The notes under the pieces are model-generated. The model worked only from the letters and a program-made list of their open reading frames with translations. It did no database searches and was not told the DNA's origin. Below are positions 56,875-64,000 of a stretch of DNA of 64,000 nt, one piece after another; the first letter of the stretch is position 1, and every line of letters begins with the position of its first letter. This DNA comes from Dendrolimus kikuchii. Taxonomy: Eukaryota; Arthropoda; Insecta; Lepidoptera; Lasiocampidae. The translations under genes were made by a program, and so were the position numbers. The stretch spans positions 1,808,001 to 1,872,000 of the forward strand of contig CM034398.1 of the NCBI GenBank assembly GCA_019925095.2, given 5' to 3'.

Positions 56875-57273
56875 TGTTACGACTGCGGGACTCGAATTAA
56901 AATGCCGTTGGTATTACTATAGAATTTATTAGAACTATACAAACACGTATAACACAGGTACAAATATAACTGGACGCAACCAGTACAAACGTGATGCACG
57001 ATTTAACAACACGCGCAAAGTCCGTCACTATATAGCTCATCGAATGTACACACGTCTTGCTCGTATCGTAGTCGTCGCTTGACTGTCTCGCCCCTCCATT
57101 CGGGCATTATTTTATACTAAACTATACAATACAAACCTCGACCGCGTGGACTGAATTTTCCAAGAATTACACCTGGCTAACCACAAGTAAACAACAGAAG
57201 TCCAAATGCGGGAAGGTAATAAACTGTGCTTTATGGCAGGCAGGTGTGCATTCACTTTTGTCGGTATGTAACA
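56875..57273. repeat. Solo LTR, family A copy 2
   Basis: It starts TGTTAC, ends GTAACA and is flanked by CTAT on both sides (56871-56874, 57274-57277). It shares the block beginning GACTCGAATTAAAATGCCG with the copy at 10822. Confidence 0.8.
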
Positions 57274-57277
57274 CTAT

Positions 57278-57654
57278 TATAAGTTTACCTACACGGATAC
57301 ATTTTAAACAGACATATAAACAAACATATCAACACTCTAATAAGTTTAAATAGTGTAAATAACTTTTTTCAAATAGTTTGTACGTTGTTGCAGTTCGAAG
57401 CAAATGTTAATAATATTTTACGCCTTCACCACCGGAAGTGAAACCGTATTCGTGGGGTAGGGTTTCAATATTCTAAACATCTGTACTCGTCAGGTGTGGT
57501 CGGATATGTCGGTTTTTAACGGAAATTCTAACCATATTCGGTCCTATCACAAGACCCTTGAGACAAACTCAAGCGTAGAACTGTAGTAAAATACAATGTC
57601 GCGATTTATTTATTTAAGCTCAAAACAGATTACAATCATTAAAAATTAATCAAT
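57278..57654. other. Host intron DNA right of the solo LTR
   Basis: Nothing recognised. Confidence 0.4.
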
Positions 57655-57845
57655 AAGAATGTAAGTAATCGTACAATAATTATGTGTATACCAACATCGC
57701 CACTCCTAATCAGCAATATTCTTGCCACGGGTTGTCTGGAAGAGATCGCTTTTTAGCGATAAGACCGCCCTTTGTACTCATTTAGAATAATACTAATTCG
57801 TAAGTTTTCTGTAATGGTGTACAATAAAGTGTTATTTATCTAATG
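57655..57845 (+). mobile_element. LINE 3' end (CR1-like) tail
   Basis: Same family: CTTGCCACGGGTTGTCTGG, AGAGATCGCTTTTTAGCG, CAATAAAGTGTTATTTATC. Confidence 0.6.
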
Positions 57846-57847
57846 TA

Positions 57848-58124
57848 CTTTTTTTTAATGTTTAAGGCTTGGCAACTAGGCCTTTAAGCCAGGCGCAGTT
57901 GTATTGTAGGCTACAATCCACACCATTCAACGGAGTTCTTGTGAAAACTCGAAAGGCCACATTTGACTATACAGTTCACATTTCTCACAAAAACACATAA
58001 TTACTACTCAAAACTATCAATATCCTACAACTATTGTTCATTTTAGAGTAATTTGACACATTTTTAGAAAATAAAACTGCACAGCACAACGTTCCCTTAC
58101 AGTTCCCGCCAAAAACTCCTATCT
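57848..58124 (-). mobile_element. B-type retroposon
   Basis: Complete, inverted copy. Confidence 0.82.
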
Positions 58125-58189
58125 AATGCACTACTAATATACAGGGCCAGATTATAATCCAAACTATATGTTTATTAGACGAACGACAA

Positions 58190-58330
58190 TGGAATGAATG
58201 AATGAATGAAAACTCTTTATTGTTCACCATAACTTACACCAAGATATTTATTACAAACACATTTAAATTAGAACAATGAGCGGCCTTAACGCTTATAGCG
58301 ATCTCTACCAGGCAACCCGGTGTCTACGGA
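58190..58330 (-). repeat. LINE 3' tail with (ATTC)n end
   Basis: An AATG/ATTC tetranucleotide run, then CTCTTTATTGTTCACC and AGCGATCTCTACCAGGCAAC. Confidence 0.5.
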
Positions 58331-58437
58331 GATATTATAAGAAAAATTAAATAATATTTGGTGGCTTAACTAAATTGAAACTAATTCAATCGTAATTGAA
58401 GAAAAAAAATTACAATAATAAACTAATAAAGTTATTA

Positions 58438-58747
58438 TTTAAGTTTATGGCTTGGCAGCTAGGCCTTTAAGCCAGATCTTAGTTTATAATACAGTTTCTT
58501 CATTCTCTTAAGCCTATGTGTAGCACAGCTGAACATAATCAGCTAGTGACATTCAACGGAGTTCTTGTGACAACTCAAAAGGCCACATTTGACTTTAGAG
58601 TTCACATTTCTCGCAAAAATACATAATTACTACTCAAAAACTATCAATATCCTACAACTATTGCTCATTTTAGAGTAATTTTACACATTTTTAGAAAATA
58701 AAATTGCACAGTACATAATCTCCTTTCAGTTCCCGCCAAAAACTCAA
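58438..58747 (-). mobile_element. B-type retroposon
   Basis: Complete, inverted copy of the longer variant seen at 1996. Confidence 0.82.
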
Positions 58748-59348
58748 AACTAATAAAGACATACATAATTAAATAGATTAAAATAATATAAATTACATGC
58801 GAATAATAATAGAATTCCATTTACTGCAACACATTTTATTTAGCGGACAAATAATCGTCAGTGATCAAGTGTTTGAATGGATATTATAAAGAAAGTTGTT
58901 CATAGTTCATTTTACAAATAATAATAACAAAAGCGACATACCGATTATGTGAGAGAAGTCTTTTGTATTTATTAATAAACTTAAATTGACTAGAATTAAA
59001 AATATCAATGTTCGCGTTTAATTTGGTAGGTTCATGATAAAGGCGACACATTTGAACCAATGCATGGAAATAAGAAGTATTATTACAATACACTTGAAGG
59101 GAGAAAACTGTTGGTTTTCTACATCAATAATTGGAAAGACATTAAACAGAGTGAATCAATACGTCCATGTAAAACTTTGTGACGAGAGACAAGGTCTGAA
59201 ATGCTTCTACGATTTTCTAAGGATGTCAGAGAGTAATATTTCAGTCGATCGTGATAAGTTTTAAGATTCCTAGGTGAAGCTCCGTGGATGGAACCAACGT
59301 CAGCTGATTTGATTATTTCACTACGAAATCCAAAATAATTATTAGGTC
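58748..59348. other. Host intron DNA
   Basis: The overlapping frames at 58884-59264 match no family I know and show no splice pattern continuing the host gene. Confidence 0.4.
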
Positions 59349-59360
59349 GAAAATACTTTA

Positions 59361-59695
59361 CCGTAATACCGAAGTAAGAAAGAGAGTTGGTAAGGTAAGG
59401 AAAGGAATGCCCCGGTGGTTCGGGCATGTGGAAAGAATGACTAAACAGATATACAATGCAAAAGTGGATGGATGCAGAAGTCGTGGAAGGCCACGACACA
59501 CCTTCCATGATCAAATTGATCGTGTACTAGCAGAAGGTGATGTCAGGAGCCTTAAGAACAGACGAGCCTGCATGACAAGAGTTATGAATGTGAAAGAAGC
59601 AAGTGAGGTGTGTAAGAATAAGCCTAAATGGCGCTCTGTTGTTCGTGCCTACCCCGCAAGGGAACTGGCGTGAAGTTATGTATGTATGTATGTAT
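59361..59695 (+). mobile_element. RTE 3' fragment with TSD and internal deletion
   Basis: Flanked by GAAAATACTTTA (59349-59360, 59696-59707). About 21 bp are missing after GAGAGTTGGT relative to the parent. Confidence 0.9.
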
Positions 59696-59959
59696 GAAAA
59701 TACTTTAATCTCATGAATTGAATTATAAAAGGTATATAATAATAATAATAGTTTATTTATTTCATGGCAACACAGTCCAATACATATTTACAATACATAC
59801 ACAAATATGTTATAAGTTATTAGTAATATTGTTTTCCTTGTCTGTTAGTAATTAATGAGTAGCACTTATTTAGTCCGCTTAATGAAGGACCAAATCAATG
59901 GGCAGTCAAATTTATCAGCTACTCCCTTTAGGATGTTGTTGCTGCTACCACACAATCTG

Positions 59960-60066
59960 CTTAGTAACGAGGCTGTTTTTTTACTCCATAAAGCATCAAA
60001 GTCTATGTGTGCTTTGGCAAACATAGACTATGCACTGCAGAAACGCGGTCAGCTGAACACCACCCT
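59960..60066 (+). repeat. Local direct duplication, copy 1
   Basis: CTTAGTAACGAGGCTGTTTT to GCTGAACACCACCCTA is repeated at 60396-60438 plus 60646-60724. Confidence 0.75.
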
Positions 60067-60069
60067 ATA

Positions 60070-60393
60070 TTTTTTTTATTTATTTTTTTATTGCAGGAGT
60101 TCAGCAGACAAGCAGACGGCCCACTTAGTGGAAAGCGCTTACCATCGCCTATGGACATTTGCAACACCAAAGGTGCTACAAATGCGCTGCTGCTCTCTTA
60201 AAGGAGACTGGAACCTGGTCACTAATGCCGGAACACAATACAAGATTGTTATGGCGGCATACTCTAGACCAGGGGTGGTCGCCATCCAGTCGAGCAAATA
60301 CTCTACCACCTGGCTGTGGGTTGTTTAGTCGCCTCTTACGACAGGCCGCCGGGCCGCTGGAAATTGTATTCTTTCTCCGTTCCTGCACGGATA
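60070..60393 (-). mobile_element. A-tailed retroposon (family A) at a duplication boundary
   Basis: Complete copy lying between the two members of the duplication at 59960-60065 and 60395-60730. Confidence 0.83.
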
Positions 60394-60395
60394 AT

Positions 60396-60724
60396 CGCTT
60401 AGTAACGAAGCTGTTTTTTTACGCCATAAAGCATCAAACGACACACCTTCCATGATCAAATTGATCGTGTACTAGCAGAAGGTGATGTCAGGAGCCTTAA
60501 GAACAGACGAGCTTGCATGACAAGAGTTATGAATGTCAAAGAGGCAAGTGAGGTGTGTAAGAATAAGCCTAAATGGCACTCTGTCGTTCGTGCCTACCCC
60601 GCAAGGGAACTGGCGTGAAGTTATGTATGTACGTATGTATGTATGTAAAGCATCAAAGTCTATGTGTGCTTTGGCAAACATAGACGATGCACTGCAGAAA
60701 CGCGATCACCTCAACACCACCCTA
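60396..60724 (+). repeat. Local direct duplication, copy 2 (interrupted)
   Basis: Same segment as copy 1, interrupted by the RTE fragment 60439-60645. A family A retroposon lies between the copies. Confidence 0.75.
60439..60645 (+). mobile_element. RTE 3' fragment with TSD
   Basis: Flanked by TAAAGCATCAAA (60427-60438, 60646-60657), inserted in the second copy of a local duplication. Confidence 0.9.
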
Positions 60725-61020
60725 CATGATGCGACCTGGGGCCCAATTCTGCTATTCCAATATCATAGCGTTGCAAACATATTCAAAGCACGTTCCATTG
60801 CGATAGCGTCAAAAATTCGCATTCTACTAAATCCGCAATATCTTCTCGATACCGTCGCGGCAGAATAATAGTAGACGAAAATTGGTATCAACATTAGCAG
60901 AAAAGCTACCAACATTTTGGTTTTCAGAGACACGCCATTAGAATCAATTTGAAAACTGGCGAACCTTTTCATACCGCGAGTGTACACTAAAATCTATATC
61001 TATATAGCCGTAGATTGATT
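60725..61020. other. Host intron DNA with an unassigned minus-strand frame
   Basis: A 74-codon minus frame (60987-60763) has one hydrophobic stretch (MLVAFLLMLIPIFVYYYS), but it follows the exon 1 donor directly and lacks its own acceptor in a matching phase. It may be old transposon coding debris. Confidence 0.35.
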
Positions 61021-61026
61021 GCTTAC

Positions 61027-61260
61027 CCATTTCCATTTCCGTTAAGTCCATAGCAGTCGTTAATCCCAGCTAAAACACCGACGACTCCGGCCACAACCGC
61101 CACACAACCAGCCCAGAGTCCAGCGCCGACTCTAGCCAGTGCTGCACCCTTCACAACAGCGACAGCCCCCGCACCAACCAACAAAGCACCTAACACCACT
61201 TGTCCCAATCCTAGAAACACCACTAACTTCCTACCACCAACATCACTCCCGGCCGCGACG
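61027..61260 (-). CDS. Host gene, exon 1 of those visible: TM1-TM2 of a tetraspan membrane protein
   Basis: I infer this internal exon from its composition and splice sites. It encodes 77 full codons plus split codons at both ends. Two hydrophobic segments are visible, at about exon residues 12-36 (KLVVFLGLGQ...) and 44-65 (with the motif LWAGCVAVVAGVVGV), separated by a short KGAALAR loop and followed by INDCYG and a GNGNG linker. The order Q-x-x-LG ... WAGC ... G-x-x-G recalls TM1-TM2 of CD20/MS4A or ENTREP/FAM189 proteins. The 3' end has a good donor (ATGG/GTAAGC) in phase 2, which matches the exon at 42342. The 5' boundary is taken as the AG in TTACTTAAAAG, which belongs to a MITE fragment abutting the exon. 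There is no ATG, so upstream exons are missing. Family assignment is tentative; that this is coding is more secure. Confidence 0.68.
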
Positions 61261-61385
61261 CTTTTAAGTAAGAGAATCACAATCAGACCCTAATCAATGA
61301 ATATCTTTTTTTTCACTTGTTTGTAAATATATTTTAATAGACCCTAATCAATTAATATCTTTTTTTTTCACTTATACATACATAC
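61261..61385. repeat. MITE (family E) fragments abutting host exon 1
   Basis: CTTTTAAGTAAGAGAATCAC and the adjoining CAGACCCTAATCAAT match the MITE interior, followed by a second partial copy. The minus-strand AG used as splice acceptor lies at the exon edge of this fragment. Confidence 0.7.
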
Positions 61386-61429
61386 GCGGCATATTTCGGT
61401 CCGCACTTTCATTCATGCTAAGCTAGGCT

Positions 61430-61868
61430 TTAACGGCCTTACTTACAATAATATCGTTAAGAAACGATTATGTATCTCTTAAGTAAGAGAATCACAATCA
61501 GACCCTAATCAATTAATATCTTTTTTTTCACTTATACATACATACATGCATAACTTCACGCCAGTTCCCTTGCGGGGTAGGCACGAACAACAGAGCGCCA
61601 TTTAGGCTTATTCTTACACACCTCACTTGCTTCTTTGACATTCATAACTCATGTCATGCACGCTCGTCTGTTTTTAAGGCTTTTTCACTTATAAACGTGT
61701 ATTACCTGTTGTTTACCTAAGAGGAGCATAGATAAACGAAATTTGAATGATTAACGTAGGTGGTACCCAAAATATTAGACTAAAGAGGAGTTTATGGGTA
61801 AGTTTTACTAATCAGTTGCTGAGCAATTTCTTAAAATTTAACAAACGACTATAAGTAAGGCCATTAAC
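61430..61868. mobile_element. MITE (family E) split by an RTE fragment
   Basis: Ends GGCCTTACTTACAAT and CTATAAGTAAGGCC, with TTAA close outside both ends. Interrupted by the RTE fragment at 61537-61680. Confidence 0.8.
61537..61680 (-). mobile_element. Very short RTE 3' fragment with TSD inside a MITE
   Basis: Flanked by TTTTTCACTTATA (61524-61536, 61681-61693). Removing it restores a continuous MITE. Confidence 0.92.
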
Positions 61869-61929
61869 CTTTAATGAAGCTGTGAGTTTACGCAAGTAGT
61901 ACATTTGCAAACATTTTGAGAGGAAATTT

Positions 61930-62170
61930 TTCTATATGTTTATTAAAACTAGTGGACGCCTAGTGGTCGAAATTCGACCATAATTAATTTAAATTATAAG
62001 TTTGAACATTATTAAGGTTCTGTTGTCAAAGACTATAATACTATACTTCTATAATTACAAATTTCGCCCAGGCTACACTGTTAATTTGACTTTAACAATA
62101 AACAAAACAAAAATATATGCGTGTGTCAAATACCTAGTCTTGCCATAAATATTGTAACAAAGACTTTTTT
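61930..62170 (+). repeat. Direct duplication, copy 1
   Basis: AAAACTAGTGGACGCCTAGT to GCCATAAATATTGTAACAAA recurs at 62378-62590; a related inverted copy is at 33000-33200. Confidence 0.72.
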
Positions 62171-62214
62171 TTTCTATTGCAAATAACATTTATAACTTAC
62201 AGTGTATTAGTTTA

Positions 62215-62370
62215 ATACATAAATATAAAACAATATGAAAAGCTTATTCGAAGTGGTCTCCATTGGCTGCAGTACAGTACATTCATTTCGGAGAGTGTGC
62301 GGTTGAACTGTTCGACCTGATCTCCTACACCATTCCATCTTCAGACCACAACGCGCTCTGGTTTATGCCA
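62215..62370 (+). pseudogene. LINE ORF2 near-C-terminal fragment
   Basis: One frame reads IHFGECAVELFDLIS followed by SSDHNAL, resembling the 'YHGECSEELFDLIP' segment of insect LINEs. Frameshifted and short; in the same repeat block as 62595-62780. Confidence 0.45.
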
Positions 62371-62377
62371 TCGTATT

Positions 62378-62590
62378 ATTAAAACTAGTGGACGCCTAGT
62401 GGTCGAAAATCGACCATAATTAATTTAAATTATAAGTTTAAACATTATTAACATTCTGTTGTCAAAGAATATACTTCTATAATCACAGATTTCGCCAAGG
62501 CTACACTCTTAATTTGACTTTAACAATAAACAAAACAAAAATATATGCGTGTGTCAAATACCTAGTCTTGCCATAAATATTGTAACCAAG
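62378..62590 (+). repeat. Direct duplication, copy 2
   Basis: Near-identical to 61930-62170; each copy is followed by LINE ORF2 C-terminal debris. Confidence 0.72.
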
Positions 62591-62594
62591 ATTT

Positions 62595-62780
62595 TTTTTT
62601 TAACCCTCTACATCATTCCATCTTCAGACCACAGCACGCTCTGGTCTACGCCATCGTTTCACAGTGGAAACGCTATCAGTGCGATCTAAACTCTTCGCCT
62701 CGTGCCTTCTAAATACGCCGGAGTTGTGGAATGTACTGCCAGAGTCCGTGTTTCCCGAAAAATACAATCCGGGTATCTTT
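62595..62780 (+). pseudogene. LINE ORF2 C-terminal tip fused to an A-tailed retroposon
   Basis: The plus strand encodes LLNTPELWNVLPESVFPEKY and then reads straight into the inverted A-tailed retroposon at 62780. The pair may be an insertion or may show that the retroposon derives from a LINE 3' end. Confidence 0.5.
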
Positions 62781-63093
62781 TGTTTTATTGCAGGAGATCA
62801 GCAGACAGGCAGACGGCCCACTTGATGGAAAGCGGTTACCATCGCCTATGGACATTTGCAACACCAAAGTTGCTACAAATGCGCTGCTGCTCTCTTAAGG
62901 GAGACTGGAACCTGATCACTAATGCCAGAACACAACTCAAGGTTGTTATGGCGACATACTTTAGACCAGGGGTGGTAGCCGTCCAGTCGGGCAAATGCCC
63001 TACCACCTGGCTGTGGGTTGTTAAGTCGCCTCTTACGACAGGCCGCCCTACCGCAGGAAATTGTATTCTTTCTCCGTTCCTGCACGGATAATA
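62780..63093 (-). mobile_element. A-tailed retroposon (family A)
   Basis: Complete copy directly after the LINE C-terminal tip. Confidence 0.84.
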
Positions 63094-63144
63094 ACCGTAT
63101 CTTCAAATCTCTTGTGAATAGGTACTATCTAAGTAAACGTAAAA

Positions 63145-63847
63145 ACCAGAACGAATGCAAGGATAATGGTCGATGATGTTATGCTGGAGCAAGTGAATGA
63201 GTTTGTATATCTTGGATGTGCTTTTAGCAGGGATGGAAGGTACACCGCTGATATAGAAAGAAGAGTGAACTTGGGGTATAGTGTGAATGGAGCGTTAGGT
63301 AAACTTCTAGGCGCTAAGAACCTCAGCCAGAAGGCCCAGCTCGCCGTACACAACGCGGTGCTGGTACCTACGCTCACGTATGGAAGCGAGAGTTGGGTAT
63401 GGAAGAGAGAGCATGAAAGTAGAATAAACGCGGTTGAGATGAGAGCACTGCGCAACATCTGCGGAGTGACGCTCGCGGACCGCGTCCGTAATACCGAAGT
63501 AAGAAAGAGAGTTTCTCTGAAAGAGAGAGTCGGGGTGAAGGTAAGGAAAGGAATGCTCCTGTGGTTCGGGCATGTGGAAAGAATGCATGATTAAAGAATG
63601 ACTAAACAGATATACAATGCAAAAGTGCAGATGTCGTGGAAAGCCACGACGACACACCTTCCATGATGAAATTGATCGTGTACTAGCAGAAGGTGATGTC
63701 AGGAGCCTTAAGAACAGATGAGCGTGCATGACAAGAGTTATGAATGTCAAAGAAGCAAGTGAGGTGTGTAAGAATAAGCCTAAATGGCGCTCTGTTGTTC
63801 GTGCCTACCCCGCAAGGGAACTGGCGTGAAGTTATGTATGTATGTAT
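63145..63847 (+). mobile_element. RTE 3' fragment, about 0.7 kb
   Basis: Starts in the region NARIMVDDVMLEQ and runs to the TATG tail. The frame is broken by a stop after MHD (63592) and further indels. Confidence 0.88.
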
Positions 63848-64000
63848 CTAATTTTCATTTCGCTCTCAAACATTTTGAAACCTCTTTGTCCCATAGAAAT
63901 TTTTCCATTTTTCGAAAAGGCTATATTACTAAAGTACGAAATATCACGAGGATCGGTTCATTGCGTACGAAATAACAAACAAACATGCAAATTTACTTTC

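Noticed and set aside
60763..60987. Possible extra host exon with a hydrophobic helix
   Set aside because: It would follow exon 1 in order, but no acceptor/donor pair in the right phase is seen, and the exon at 42342 joins exon 1 perfectly.

Overview
This window looks like nuclear DNA from a lepidopteran (moth or butterfly). It is AT-rich, intron-like and packed with transposable-element debris of types common in Lepidoptera: RTE non-LTR retrotransposons ending in (TATG)n, A-tailed retroposons, tRNA-derived SINEs, Helitrons with TC...CTAG ends, MITEs and Gypsy LTR elements. I see no prokaryotic operons, rRNA or CRISPR arrays.

The main host signal is one multi-exon gene on the minus strand. 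Five short exons at 61027-61260, 42210-42342, 32256-32555, 31017-31208 and 29784-29870 have plausible splice sites and junction phases that agree at every step (2, 0, 0, 0). Together they encode about 314 residues: four hydrophobic segments, a cysteine/basic stretch and a hydrophilic tail. The layout resembles a CD20/MS4A-like or ENTREP/FAM189-like tetraspan membrane protein. The 5' exon or exons lie to the right of 61260, probably outside the window. Introns of about 18.7, 9.7, 1.0 and 1.1 kb account for most of the right half of the window.

Layout: 1-10 kb holds AT-rich DNA, A-tailed retroposons, a tRNA-derived SINE, a hAT-type MITE between two copies of a duplicated segment, and RTE fragments. 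10-16.4 kb holds a LINE RT remnant, a solo LTR and a damaged Gypsy element whose single 720-codon ORF has lost RT, RNase H and most of the integrase in frame. 16.4-29.7 kb holds nested retroposons, Helitron-like pieces and RTE tails. 29.7-42.3 kb holds host exons 5 to 2 (numbered within the window), with an apparently intact full-length RTE element (33615-36827, 1061-aa endonuclease/RT, perfect 11-bp target-site duplication) inside an intron. 42.3-61.0 kb is one large intron full of Helitrons, hAT remnants, RTE fragments, a second solo LTR and A-tailed retroposons. 61.0-64 kb holds host exon 1 of the window, with a MITE fragment directly against its splice acceptor, then nested MITE, LINE and RTE copies.

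The elements do not form a pathway. I found no convincing new defence or metabolic system. The observations most worth following are the concealed tetraspan gene, the MITE-derived splice acceptor, the apparently competent RTE source copy among about 20 truncated relatives, and the RT-less Gypsy ORF.
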